The translations under genes were made by a program, and so were the position numbers. Below are positions 26,650 through 34,649 of a DNA stretch of 64,000 nt, in pieces (position 1 is the first letter of the stretch; each line of letters starts with the position of its first letter). The notes beneath the pieces were generated by a model. The model was not told the origin of the DNA. It worked only from the letters and a program-made list of their open reading frames with translations, and did not search any database. This DNA comes from Pseudomonadota bacterium (GTDB lineage: Bacteria; Pseudomonadota; Gammaproteobacteria; Steroidobacterales; Steroidobacteraceae): assembly GCA_023423935.1 (NCBI GenBank), contig JAFAEQ010000015.1:135561-199560 (forward strand), written 5' to 3'.

Positions 26650-26664
26650 CGCATTTCTAATGCG
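26650..26664. promoter_or_regulatory. Inverted repeat upstream of LacI-family gene
   Basis: CGCATT / AATGCG around TCT, 34-48 bases upstream of the regulator's ATG. It does not match the TGAATACGTATGC motif, so it may be a promoter-proximal site for a different regulator or coincidental. Confidence 0.35.
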
Positions 26665-26685
26665 CGGGAATCCTAAGGAATCTCA

Positions 26686-26788
26686 GATCAATTCGCCATT
26701 CGCAACCACAGTTGCTTTGCCCGCCGAAGCATTTCAACCAGTTGCAGACTTGCGAAGATGAGGGAAGTCGACAAATCAGAGCTTCCCT
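26686..26788 (+). repeat. 103-bp dispersed element, copy A
   Basis: Matches 59923-60025 over 103 bases with no gaps and about 10 mismatches (about 90% identity). It contains a hairpin GCAAC-CACA-GTTGC and a closing stem AGGGAAG / CTTCCCT near the 3' end. In copy B the stems are unchanged and the differences in these hairpins fall in the loops. It lies between the Spy-like gene and the LacI-family gene. No ORF is evident. Confidence 0.85.
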
Positions 26789-26861
26789 CACCCAGGTCCC
26801 GCCCGGGAGGACTTCAGGTGCGATGAATCCGGTCCCGAGCGGGTGAACCCGGGAAGGGACG

Positions 26862-27254
26862 CTACTGCGGACGGCGTTTGCGAAAGCGCTCCTTCATCTC
26901 CTCGCGAGCCTGTGCCCGCATCTGCTTCCATTGACTCTGTTGCTCAGTCGTCAGCAGCGGCTCGACCTGCGCGACGAATTCGTCCTGTGCCCGGCGGCCT
27001 TCTTTCATGAGCGCCAGCTTGTCGCGACGCGAGTTCGCACTGCCCATCCTTGTCTGAATCTCGCTCAGGCGTGCGCGCCGTTGCTCTGCATACGGCCGGA
27101 TCTGTTCGGTCTGATCGGGCGTCAGGTTCAGGCGTGTTGCGAGATCATCCAGGGACATCTGCCCGGATTCCTGGACAGCCTCCTGCGTATAGGAGACGTG
27201 GGATACGGCTAACAGAGCACAGGCCAGCAGGGCGGGTGCAATGAGATGTTTCAC
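26862..27254 (-). CDS. Small periplasmic Spy/CpxP-like protein
   Basis: A 130-residue exported protein: signal peptide MKHLIAPALLACALLAVSHV, then an alpha-helical, Gln/Arg/Glu-rich body. It contains LTPDQTEQIRPYAEQRRARL and LLTTEQQSQWKQMRAQAREE, and ends in a very basic tail (FRKRRPQ). The 'LT.eQ..q...' repeats recall LTXXQ motifs of Spy/CpxP periplasmic chaperone-like proteins. Family membership is by pattern only. No sensor kinase or Cpx-type genes lie beside it. Confidence 0.65.
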   Translation of the reverse strand: MKHLIAPALLACALLAVSHVSYTQEAVQESGQMSLDDLATRLNLTPDQTEQIRPYAEQRRARLSEIQTRMGSANSRRDKLALMKEGRRAQDEFVAQVEPLLTTEQQSQWKQMRAQAREEMKERFRKRRPQ

Positions 27255-27331
27255 AGCGAAGCTCCGGTTGAATGCACCGGTAGAAGGTGCGTGCGCTGTT
27301 CAACGCACCATGGAGCCTGAGGTTGACGCGC

Positions 27332-27886
27332 TCAGCGCAGTCCCTGGGTCTGTTCTTCGTCCCGCAGGATTTGCGAAAGGGACTCGCAGCCCGAATTCCA
27401 TTCTGCAATCCATTTGGGCAGGGCGGGGGAAGCCAGCTTCAAGCCGAGGCCGGCCAGAAAAGTGCCCGGATCGAGCGCGCCGTCTGGCCCGCGAAAGACA
27501 CCGCGAATCGCCACGACTCCGATGGCGCGGTTGGCACGATAAAAGCGATGCTCGAGAAAACCCCAGCGTGCGTCCCAACCGACGAGCCGGCTACGGATCT
27601 CGAACGATTGTCCGACGCGCAATTCCCGGCGGAACTTGGCCAGCGCGTCGCCCACGACAGGTATCGCCTTCTGCTCGCGAGCCAGTCGCAGCACTCCGGA
27701 GCGCACGAACCAGTCCACCCGTCCAATGTCGGCCAGCGTCAGATATCGCCCGTTGTTCACGTGCAGATTGAAATCCAGATCGTTCGGCCAGATGCGCATC
27801 CGCACACAGGTGGTATCGAGCAGGCCGATGCGCGGCGCGCCGGAACGAGTCAGCAGTGTCTTGGACAGGCGCAGCCAGGGAAACAT
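27332..27886 (-). CDS. Acyl-CoA thioesterase-like (hot-dog fold)
   Basis: A 184-aa protein of the 4HBT/THEM6-like group. The start MFPWLRLSK is preferred over an upstream extension because GGATCTCC immediately precedes it. The segment MRIWPNDLDFNLHVNNGRYL is the hot-dog helix region; in related thioesterases the Asp in 'D.D.H.N' is catalytic, and here DLDFNLHVNNGRY fits. Thioesterases of this type hydrolyse fatty acyl-CoA. It is divergent from the acetyltransferase at 28042 and nothing around it shows a specific pathway. Confidence 0.78.
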   Translation of the reverse strand: MFPWLRLSKTLLTRSGAPRIGLLDTTCVRMRIWPNDLDFNLHVNNGRYLTLADIGRVDWFVRSGVLRLAREQKAIPVVGDALAKFRRELRVGQSFEIRSRLVGWDARWGFLEHRFYRANRAIGVVAIRGVFRGPDGALDPGTFLAGLGLKLASPALPKWIAEWNSGCESLSQILRDEEQTQGLR

Positions 27887-28041
27887 AGGAGATCCAATGA
27901 GCAATCGAACACTGGCAATGAACAACGAACGGTCAAGACCGGATTTCGGCAAGGCCGGTCTGCGTTGTCCATGGTCAATGACCCGTTGTCAATTGATTCC
28001 GGCTGGCGATCTTCGCTTCTCTGCCTCACTATCTGCCTGTC

Positions 28042-28521
28042 ATGGGCACGATTCTTCTAGGGCCTGCGCGGATAGGTGATGCACCTGCGATCGCAGAGAT
28101 GTCGCGGACGCTGATCGAGTCCGGGTTGCCCTGGCGCTGGACGCCGAAGCGGGTAGCCGCGCATATGAAGGAGCGCGAGAACCTCGTGGTCGTCGCGAAA
28201 GACGAGGGCCAGCTCGTCGGCTTTGCGATGGCGCAGTTCCATACCGAAACCGTGCATCTGGCCTTGATCGGCGTCGCCGCCGATCGTAAACGCAGCGGGA
28301 TCGGACGTCAGCTTCTGCAATGGGTCGAGGACAGCGCCATCGTCGCTGGCCTCTTTCGGGTTCATCTCGAAGTGCGCGCCGGCAACCATACCGCCCGTCG
28401 GTTCTACAAGGCGCTAGGCTATCGCGAAGGCGCGCTCGTAGACGGTTACTACAACGGTCTCGAAGACGCGGTCAGGTTCTCTCGCGACCTGAGAACCACG
28501 AGAACAATGAGTAATGAGTAG
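28042..28521 (+). CDS. GNAT family N-acetyltransferase
   Basis: A 159-aa GNAT-fold acetyltransferase. The acetyl-CoA-binding motif is GVAADRKRSGIGRQLLQW (R-x-x-G-x-G), followed by LEVRAGNHTARRFYKALGY, the typical ribosomal-protein-acetyltransferase-like ending. The substrate is unknown. The last codons (MSNE then TAG) are part of the heptameric repeat tract that begins here, so the C-terminus looks altered or extended by the repeat; the domain itself is complete before that point. Confidence 0.87.
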   Translation: MGTILLGPARIGDAPAIAEMSRTLIESGLPWRWTPKRVAAHMKERENLVVVAKDEGQLVGFAMAQFHTETVHLALIGVAADRKRSGIGRQLLQWVEDSAIVAGLFRVHLEVRAGNHTARRFYKALGYREGALVDGYYNGLEDAVRFSRDLRTTRTMSNE

Positions 28522-28598
28522 TGAGCAATGAGCAATGAGTAAGGAGCAATGAGTAAGGAGCAATGAGTAAGGAGCAATGAGTAAGGAGTAATGATGAA
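28505..28598 (+). repeat. Degenerate 7/14-base tandem repeat
   Basis: Runs such as AATGAGT, AGTGAGC, AATGAGC and the 14-mer AAGGAGCAATGAGT (three clean copies) start inside the 3' end of the acetyltransferase and lead into the perfect GAATGAG array. No coding potential is credible. Confidence 0.85.
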
Positions 28599-28687
28599 GA
28601 ATGAGGAATGAGGAATGAGGAATGAGGAATGAGGAATGAGGAATGAGGAATGAGGAATGAGGAATGAGGAATGAGGAATGAGGAATG
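28599..28687 (+). repeat. (GAATGAG)n heptamer array
   Basis: Twelve uninterrupted copies of GAATGAG plus a partial thirteenth. The minus strand reads as a SFLIPHS-type repeated peptide, which is an artefact of the heptamer. The length is likely unstable by slippage. Confidence 0.95.
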
Positions 28688-28752
28688 GAAGTCGTTGCTC
28701 ATCCCTCATTTCTGGTGACCTCTAACAGCCGATTCAGTATTGATGTCACCTC

Positions 28753-28834
28753 GGCGAAGCCTCTGGGCCACCGCGGCGAAGGCCTCTGGGGAACCCCGGC
28801 GAAGGCCTATGGGGAACCCCGGCGAAGGCCGGGG
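28753..28834 (+). repeat. 22/23-base tandem repeat ending in REP-like palindrome
   Basis: GGCGAAG recurs at 28753, 28775, 28798 and 28821, with units built from GGCGAAGGCCTCTGGGGAAC-like sequence. The last unit becomes the palindrome CCCCGGC-GAAG-GCCGGGG (28817-28834). Confidence 0.8.
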
Positions 28835-28890
28835 TCCAGGCCCTGTGACCGACGGGAATCCCGCGCGGAGATCCCGGCCTACGCCGGGAT
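28817..28890. repeat. REP-like doublet of palindromes
   Basis: Two GC-rich palindromes 36 bases apart: CCCCGGC-GAAG-GCCGGGG and ATCCCGGC-CTAC-GCCGGGAT. This is the layout of paired repetitive extragenic palindromes. It lies downstream of the serine hydrolase (minus strand) and the acetyltransferase (plus strand), the usual REP position. The 28522-28931 gap holds no gene. Confidence 0.7.
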
Positions 28891-28931
28891 GAGGACCAAA
28901 GCAGCACTCTCGAATCAGTGGTCACAGTCCA

Positions 28932-30206
28932 CTAGTTGCTGATTCCCTCTGTCGTCGCTGCGTAGATCATGTTCTGCAGCTTGTCTCTGAAATCTGTTTC
29001 GTTCGGCATCAGTTGCAGCATCAGCACGATCGTGAGGTTGGCCTGCGGGTCGATGCGGTAGAGCGATCCGTACGCGCCGCCCCAGCCGTAGTTGCCGGTC
29101 CCGGCCATGCCCGCGGCGCCGTAGCGATCGACGGTTTCGAATCCGAGTCCGAAGCCGAGTCCGTCGACACCGCGCAGATCACCGATCTGGTTCGTGCGCA
29201 TCAGGGCCACGCTGCGTGGCGAAAGCACGCGTACGCCATCGAGGGTGCCATCGTGACGGATCATCTCGAGGAAGCGTGCGTAGTCGCGTGCGGTCGACAC
29301 TAATCCTGCGCCGCCCGCGAAACTGCGTCGCGGCCCATCGACATAGTTCCCCTGGCCGAGGGGACCTTCCGGCGCACGAACGATCCGGCCATCGGGGCCA
29401 GATGCGTACACGACCGCCAGGCGATTGCGCTGATCGTTCGGCACGAAAAAGTAGGTGTCCTTCATACGCAGCGGCGCGGTGATTCGTGTGCGAATGACTT
29501 CATCGAGCGGCAGGCCGGATGCACGCTCGACGACGCAGCCGAGAATGTCGGTGTTGTAGCCGTACACGAAGGCTTCGCCGGGTTGTGCGACGAAGGGGAG
29601 TGTGCCGAGTCGCGCCATCGTGTCGCAGATCGGTTCGTTCTTGTCTGCCGTGTACCAACCGAGACCCGCCGCGGGGCCGAGGCCCTTCGCCTGATACGCA
29701 GCTTCGACGTGCGCTTCGCGTCCGTAGGAGATGCCGGCGGTGTGTGTGAGCAGGTCCTTGATCGTGATCTTGCGTTTCGCCGGGACGAGTGTCACTTCAC
29801 CCTTGCTGTTCTTCACGGCAACCTTCGTCTGATCGAACTCCGGAATGAACTTCCCGACCGGATCGTTGAGCGTCAGCTTGCCGTCGTCCATCAACGCAAG
29901 TGCCGCCACGCTCGTGAGTGCTTTCGTCTGCGAAGCGATACGGAACAGCGTGTCGTTCGCCATCCTCCGCCCGGCTTCCTTGTCGCTCCATCCCGCAGCC
30001 CTCTCGTACACAGGCTTGCCATCCTGCAGCACCAGCACGACCGCACCAGCAATGCGACTTTCGTCGACGTACTGTTTCAGAAGCCCATCGATCTTCGCGA
30101 GCTGCTCGACCGAGATCGCACTCGTCCCTGCATCCGAACCATCCGCCAGTGAAACAGCAGAGCAGGCCAGGCTGACGCCCAGCACGAGGACACGAGGCAA
30201 GGACAT
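28932..30206 (-). CDS. Serine hydrolase, class C beta-lactamase family
   Basis: A 424-aa exported penicillin-binding/esterase-family protein. The start MSLPRVLVLGVSLACSAVSL gives a signal peptide with cleavage near SLA; the GGGGG just upstream fits a ribosome site. The catalytic Ser92-x-x-Lys95 is SQTK, and Tyr217 in VYGYNTDILG is the second motif, of the family VIII esterase type (Y-x-x-x-D-x-L-G). Segments LLTHTAGISYG and GGAGLVSTARDYARFLEM are typical of the family. It is more likely an esterase or D-aminopeptidase relative than a true beta-lactamase. Confidence 0.88.
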   Translation of the reverse strand: MSLPRVLVLGVSLACSAVSLADGSDAGTSAISVEQLAKIDGLLKQYVDESRIAGAVVLVLQDGKPVYERAAGWSDKEAGRRMANDTLFRIASQTKALTSVAALALMDDGKLTLNDPVGKFIPEFDQTKVAVKNSKGEVTLVPAKRKITIKDLLTHTAGISYGREAHVEAAYQAKGLGPAAGLGWYTADKNEPICDTMARLGTLPFVAQPGEAFVYGYNTDILGCVVERASGLPLDEVIRTRITAPLRMKDTYFFVPNDQRNRLAVVYASGPDGRIVRAPEGPLGQGNYVDGPRRSFAGGAGLVSTARDYARFLEMIRHDGTLDGVRVLSPRSVALMRTNQIGDLRGVDGLGFGLGFETVDRYGAAGMAGTGNYGWGGAYGSLYRIDPQANLTIVLMLQLMPNETDFRDKLQNMIYAATTEGISN

Positions 30207-30222
30207 GGAACCCCCTGCAGAG

Positions 30223-30253
30223 AATTGACAATTGATAATGGACAATTGACAAC
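30223..30253 (+). repeat. AATTGAC heptamer block 1
   Basis: Four heptamers in a row: AATTGAC, AATTGAT, AATGGAC, AATTGAC. It lies just upstream of the serine hydrolase start. Confidence 0.8.
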
Positions 30254-30439
30254 GAAGACGGCCCGAAATGCAACTGCGCCGCTTCAGTCAGCGCCTGTTT
30301 CTATCAGGGACGGTCTAGGGGCTGCTGATCTCCCGCTGTTCTTCGTTATCTGTTGTACTGTCTACGTCATTCAGGCCGCAACTCTGACGCATCTTCGCTC
30401 AGGCGCATTCGGCAGATTCGGGGCTGCGCTGCTTTCGTT

Positions 30440-30467
30440 GTCAACTGTCAATTGTCCATTGTCAATT
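30440..30467 (-). repeat. AATTGAC heptamer block 2
   Basis: On the plus strand GTCAACT, GTCAATT, GTCCATT, GTCAATT; the reverse complement is the same family as block 1. Confidence 0.8.
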
Positions 30468-30551
30468 GCTCGCGCGCAGCTCTGACGCATCCTTGCTTGG
30501 GCGCGTTCAGGAGAAAAGTTGGAGTCGACAGCGCTGACCCTGCTTTTCGTT

Positions 30552-30579
30552 GTCAACTGTCAATTGTCCATTGTCAATT
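30552..30579 (-). repeat. AATTGAC heptamer block 3, overlaps trxC stop
   Basis: Same four heptamers in the same order as block 2. The trxC stop codon (30574-30576) and its last Asn codon lie inside this block. Confidence 0.8.
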
Positions 30580-31011
30580 GACCGCGCCTCCCACCCACCT
30601 CTCCAGATTTCCCAGGTCCATGGCGCCGGATTGGCGGGCGATTTCCTTGCCGTGGAGGAAGATCATGAGGGTGGGGATGCTGCGGATGCCGAAGCGGGAG
30701 GAGAGGGCGGGCTCGTCATCGGAGTTCACTTTCGCGAAGCGTGCGCGCGAGACGTTGCGGCGGGCAGCTTCTTCGAAGTGCGGGGCCATCATGCGGCAGG
30801 GTCCGCACCAGGGAGCCCAGAAGTCCACGACGACGGGCAGGTCGCTGCGGGTGATGTGCTTGTCGAAGTTCGTGGTCTTGAGCTCGATCGGATGCCCTTC
30901 GAACAGTTGTGAGTGACAACTCGGACAGCGCGGCGCTTCGTTCAGCCGCTGTCGCGGAACGCGTACGACGGAATCGCAGTGGCCGCAAACGACATGGATG
31001 GAATCGGACAT
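30574..31011 (-). CDS. trxC: Thioredoxin 2
   Basis: A 145-aa cytoplasmic thioredoxin of the TrxC type. The N-terminal zinc-binding module has Cys9, Cys12, Cys29 and Cys32 (CGHC and CPSC). The thioredoxin domain carries the redox pair Cys69-Gly-Pro-Cys72 in FWAPWCGPCRMM and the cis-Pro segment SIPTLMIF. It reduces disulfides in oxidised proteins and is usually part of the oxidative-stress response. The final residue and stop are formed by an AATTGAC heptamer block, and further heptamer blocks lie upstream (31027) and beyond (31136). Confidence 0.94.
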   Translation of the reverse strand: MSDSIHVVCGHCDSVVRVPRQRLNEAPRCPSCHSQLFEGHPIELKTTNFDKHITRSDLPVVVDFWAPWCGPCRMMAPHFEEAARRNVSRARFAKVNSDDEPALSSRFGIRSIPTLMIFLHGKEIARQSGAMDLGNLERWVGGAVN

Positions 31012-31026
31012 GCCTTCTCAACTCAG

Positions 31027-31040
31027 AATTGACAATGAAC
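31027..31040 (+). repeat. AATTGAC heptamer block 4
   Basis: Two heptamers, AATTGAC and AATGAAC, 16 bases upstream of the trxC start. Confidence 0.6.
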
Positions 31041-31135
31041 AGGGGACGACGAAACGCCCGGGTGCGCGAACAGATCCTCACGTGCCGGACGCCGGTGTTT
31101 GCACTCTCTGACAACGCGTTCGCCGTGTGCACGTT

Positions 31136-31163
31136 GTCCATTGTCAATTGTTCATTGTCAATT
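31136..31163 (-). repeat. AATTGAC heptamer block 5
   Basis: GTCCATT, GTCAATT, GTTCATT, GTCAATT on the plus strand. It lies between the third receptor's terminator and trxC. Confidence 0.8.
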
Positions 31164-31190
31164 GCTGTCATCGCTGATGCGATGAAAGCG

Positions 31191-31212
31191 CAGCGCCCCT
31201 TGCGGGGCGCTG
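31191..31212 (-). terminator. Terminator of third receptor
   Basis: CAGCGCCCC / GGGGCGCTG form a 9-bp stem around TTGC, extended by further pairs. On the minus strand it is followed by CGCTTTCATC. It starts about 18 bases after the receptor stop. Confidence 0.7.
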
Positions 31213-31229
31213 TGCAGAGCGGCGATCGA

Positions 31230-34229
31230 TCAGAACTTCTGCATGATGCCGATGAAGCCCTGACGGCCGAGAATGTCGTAGGAGGGGAAGGTGTTCGGGC
31301 CACCCGTGCCTGACACTTCGGTCGAGATCAGCGGAGGATCTTTATCGAGGATGTTGTTGACGCCGACGCGCAGCGTGGTGCCGGAGCCGAAGCTCCAGAG
31401 CGCGGACAGATCGAAGTAGTTGCGCACCGGCAGTCTGGCATTGAAGGCGTCGTACTCGGCCTGCAGATCGGGGTCCGAACTGTTCGTGTCGAGCGTCGTG
31501 CTGCCGATGTAGCGCCAGTAGAGCGAAAGACTCAGGTCCCAGGGCATTTCCCAACTGATGCGCAGGTTATGACGCCAGGTCGGCGTGATGTTCTGGCAGA
31601 TCGTGCCGAAGAGACCCGCGCAATCGTAGCTCTGGCCGCTGCCGGGCAGCGGCGTATTGTCCGCGGCAAGGATGTAGACGCCGTTGAGCGCAAAGGAAAG
31701 CGCGCCGAAACGATCGCCCAGCGGCAGGTTGTACGACAGCTGAAGATCGAGGCCTTCGATCGATTGCTCTGCGACGTTGACCGCTGTCTGCAGGATGTAG
31801 CCTCCCGTTGCGACGCTTGCGCCGGTCAGAGCGCCGACGGGTGTGCGTACGATCTGGCTGCAGTACGTCGGATCTCCCGTGTCGAGGCATTGCTCGAAAA
31901 GGAAGCTGCCGGGAATGGTGCTGATCGCATCCTCCAGCTTGATGTTGTAGTAGTCGAGGCTCGCAACCAGTCCGAACGAAGGCGAATACGTGACACCGAC
32001 CGAGTAGGTATCCGAGCTCTCGGGCTTCAGATTCGGATCGCCGCCGATCACCTGACCGCACTGGTTCGATACGCATTGAGGGATCGTGTTGGTAGCGCCG
32101 CCGTCGCCGTACTGTTCCGCGGTAACGCCCGTGCGCAAGCAGTCTTCGAGCGATCGGGTCGCCGGTGAGCCGTCGGGTTGACGCGCGCATGGATCGACGC
32201 CGAGGAAGCTCTGTTGGCCGTAGCTCTGTGGATTGAACAGCTCGATGATGTTCGGCGCGCGAATCGCATGCTGGAACGATCCGCGGAAGCGCAGATCTTC
32301 GATCGGTGCGTACTGCAGCTCGAGCTTGTACGTGTTCGCGCTTTCCGAAGTCGAATAGTCGGAGTAGCGATAGCCGCCGTCGAAAACGAGGTCGTAGATG
32401 CCCGTCCTGCCCTGAATCAATGGCGCACGGATCTCGGTGAATGCCTCCTTCACGTTGTAGCCGTTGTCGATCGCGACCGAGGCTCCGGCGAAGCCAGCCA
32501 GATTTCCCGACAGCTCGGCAGCATCGGGTTTGAAGACCAGATCCTCCTTGCGCCATTCGACGCCGACGTTCACCGCGACGCCCTCATTCGCCGTCGGCAG
32601 CTTGACGCCATAGTCGGTCAGATCACCCGTGACGTCGGCGTGCGCGATCTTCTGCGTGACCGTGCCGTACGCCGTGCCGTCCGTGTAGAGATACGCAAGT
32701 TGATCCGGTGTGACCGCAGCCTCCGTGAAGATATTGAAGGGTACACAGCCCGCGTTGCCGCTGATGCATGCCGGACTGTCGGCCGTACCGGTAACCTGCA
32801 GGGCATCCGAGATGTTCGCGAAGTTCAGATAGTTCGTGTTCGAGTTATACAGCGAGGTGTAGTAGTACTGGCCATACGCGTCGTATTTCCATTGCGAAGT
32901 GATGTCGCCGCGCACACCGAGCACGGCGCGGTAATTGTCGTGCTCGAAATCGGCGATGCGGCCACCGCCTTCGATGTTGCGTCGTCCAATGTTGACGTCG
33001 ACGCTCTGCGAGCCAGGATCGGCAAGATCCGCAGCGATCTGCGCCGGCGTGCACAGAATGCCACGCTGCTGATCGCTCAGCAGTGGATTGCTGCAGTTCA
33101 CCGAATACAGGCCGGCCGGGTTGTACGGGTTCGAGTTCTCGAACAGGCCTGACGGTGCGATCTGCACGCGCGTACGATCGTTCATGAAATTGAAATCGAG
33201 ATAGGGATCGGCATAGTCGTTCAGTTGAATGTGCGCGGTGAATCCCCCCATGTAGCGCTCATCGTCGCGATACATGTTCACGTAGGGGTTGGAGTTGAAC
33301 TCGGCCGGCGGTGTCGTAATGGCATCCTGGCTCCAGGGCACGAACTGATTGCCGACGACCGCGTACCTCGTGCCTCCCACCGTGAAACGGTTCGAGTTCG
33401 CAGTGCCTGCACAGCGCGGGTTGCCCGCGATATCCAGAGACAGCTGGCAGCCCGCGAAATCGATGTCGCCGCCGGTGATGGGATCTGCGGTTCGATACAT
33501 CAGATAGCCCGTGACGTTGCCGCGTCCATCGGCCATGTTGGTGCCCGCAGTCACCGAGAAATTGATCGTGTCGCCGTCGGTCCTGTTGCCCGCGAGCTTG
33601 ATGTCTTTGACTTTGGCCAGATCGTGCATGAACCGATTATCGTTGTCGCGCTGGAACGCCGAGTACTGCGCGTCGATCATCAGACCTTCGAAATCCTTTT
33701 TCAGGATGAAGTTCACCACGCCGGCAATGGCGTCCGATCCGTACACTGCGGATGCGCCGCCCGTCACGACGTCGACGCGATCGATCAGTGCGAGCGGAAT
33801 CTGATCGAGATCAGGCGCGGGATTCGTGTTGCTCGTGTTGGCGTCCGCCACGCCCAGGCGTTTGCCGTCGATCAATACCAACGTACGCTGTGGGCCGAGC
33901 CCGCGCAGATTCACCGTGGTGAGTCCTCCTGGCGTGCTCAATGAGTTCGATGTGTTCGAGAAATCCACCGCCGAGTTCTGAATGACCTGTGGCAGCTGAT
34001 TCAGGACACCGACGGTGTCGGTGTAGCCGCCCCGCTGAATCTCCGTGGAGCTCACGACCTGTACGGGGCTGGTGGATGTGAGGTTGGGTGAGACGATTCG
34101 CGTGCCCGTCACCACGACTTCCTGGATGTTCTGTCCCTGTGCGTGCAGCAACAGCGGCATTGCCATTGCGACGGCACTCATCACGAGCGCCGATAGTCTG
34201 GCGTACCAGACAGGTTTGTGCGTCGACAT
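31230..34229 (-). CDS. TonB-dependent receptor
   Basis: A 999-aa outer-membrane receptor. The signal peptide (MSTHKPVWYARLSALVMSAV, then MAMPLLLHA) precedes the TonB box QEVVVTGTRI. The plug contains VNLRGLGPQRTLVLIDGKRL and DVVTGGASAVYGSDAIAGVV, the pattern of the large receptor class common in Sphingomonas and Xanthomonas relatives. The barrel ends in GFIGIMQKF. The nearest upstream gene on the same strand encodes a sorbosone-dehydrogenase-like protein, so a sugar or polyol ligand is possible but not shown. A hairpin lies in the presumed 5' leader and a terminator follows the gene. Confidence 0.93.
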   Translation of the reverse strand: MSTHKPVWYARLSALVMSAVAMAMPLLLHAQGQNIQEVVVTGTRIVSPNLTSTSPVQVVSSTEIQRGGYTDTVGVLNQLPQVIQNSAVDFSNTSNSLSTPGGLTTVNLRGLGPQRTLVLIDGKRLGVADANTSNTNPAPDLDQIPLALIDRVDVVTGGASAVYGSDAIAGVVNFILKKDFEGLMIDAQYSAFQRDNDNRFMHDLAKVKDIKLAGNRTDGDTINFSVTAGTNMADGRGNVTGYLMYRTADPITGGDIDFAGCQLSLDIAGNPRCAGTANSNRFTVGGTRYAVVGNQFVPWSQDAITTPPAEFNSNPYVNMYRDDERYMGGFTAHIQLNDYADPYLDFNFMNDRTRVQIAPSGLFENSNPYNPAGLYSVNCSNPLLSDQQRGILCTPAQIAADLADPGSQSVDVNIGRRNIEGGGRIADFEHDNYRAVLGVRGDITSQWKYDAYGQYYYTSLYNSNTNYLNFANISDALQVTGTADSPACISGNAGCVPFNIFTEAAVTPDQLAYLYTDGTAYGTVTQKIAHADVTGDLTDYGVKLPTANEGVAVNVGVEWRKEDLVFKPDAAELSGNLAGFAGASVAIDNGYNVKEAFTEIRAPLIQGRTGIYDLVFDGGYRYSDYSTSESANTYKLELQYAPIEDLRFRGSFQHAIRAPNIIELFNPQSYGQQSFLGVDPCARQPDGSPATRSLEDCLRTGVTAEQYGDGGATNTIPQCVSNQCGQVIGGDPNLKPESSDTYSVGVTYSPSFGLVASLDYYNIKLEDAISTIPGSFLFEQCLDTGDPTYCSQIVRTPVGALTGASVATGGYILQTAVNVAEQSIEGLDLQLSYNLPLGDRFGALSFALNGVYILAADNTPLPGSGQSYDCAGLFGTICQNITPTWRHNLRISWEMPWDLSLSLYWRYIGSTTLDTNSSDPDLQAEYDAFNARLPVRNYFDLSALWSFGSGTTLRVGVNNILDKDPPLISTEVSGTGGPNTFPSYDILGRQGFIGIMQKF

Positions 34230-34649
34230 GGACCGTTCTCCTGCGTGACTTTAGGTGTCGCAGGGAATGCCTCATCGTTCCCTGCACGTCAGGGGAAGGT
34301 CCGTTCGGCGCTCCAACTGAATACAAGGCGAGCGTTCTATACGCGGACGTTCGAAGAATCCGTGTACTTCAGTCGCGGCGCACCGAGCGAAAGCTTCCCA
34401 AAGCTCAACCGACACGTGATGCGTCATGTTGACCACTGGCGTTGCGAGGAACGTACAGCGCGCTGGAAGAGCGCGCGGGGCGTGGATTGCTCAACTGCCG
34501 GGTTCGCACGGATTTGCGCGAGCGATGCGAGTGGGCCTGCGACGACGGCAGGAGTGCTTTGCGATTCGTGGTGAGCTCAAGACGATTGATGAGCATCGAT
34601 GCGACAACGCATTGCGTCATGTGCGCGGCACAAGTGTTGCTGGCGATCA
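34230..34649. other. Intergenic region upstream of third receptor
   Basis: 420 bases without a credible gene. Apart from the hairpin at 34260-34285 I see no repeat or terminator. It must contain the receptor promoter and the end of the sorbosone-dehydrogenase-like transcript. Confidence 0.5.
34260..34285 (-). promoter_or_regulatory. Leader hairpin of third receptor
   Basis: GCAGGGAA / TTCCCTGC pair perfectly around a 10-base loop, 31-56 bases upstream of the receptor ATG. It could be an operator or an RNA hairpin controlling the leader. Confidence 0.45.

Larger units (their letters stand above)
30207..30573. other. Intergenic region with two tandem 110-base units
   Basis: No gene. It contains AATTGAC heptamer blocks at 30223-30253, 30440-30467 and 30552-30579. 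The last two sit at the ends of two diverged units of about 110 bases, each starting with a CTCTGACGCAT-like sequence. Confidence 0.7.

Noticed and set aside
28449..28709. Minus-strand ORF with repeated SFLIPHS peptide
   Set aside because: It is only the translation of the GAATGAG heptamer array; there is no ribosome site, and the frame exists because seven-base units shift through all frames without stops.
28932..30206. True class C beta-lactamase (resistance gene)
   Set aside because: The SxxK and Tyr motifs fit family VIII esterases and D-aminopeptidase-like proteins better, and no AmpR-type regulator is adjacent.
30223..31163. Insertion-sequence remnants around trxC
   Set aside because: The inverted AATTGAC blocks resemble terminal repeats at first sight, but they enclose trxC and plain intergenic DNA, with no transposase fragment or target duplication.
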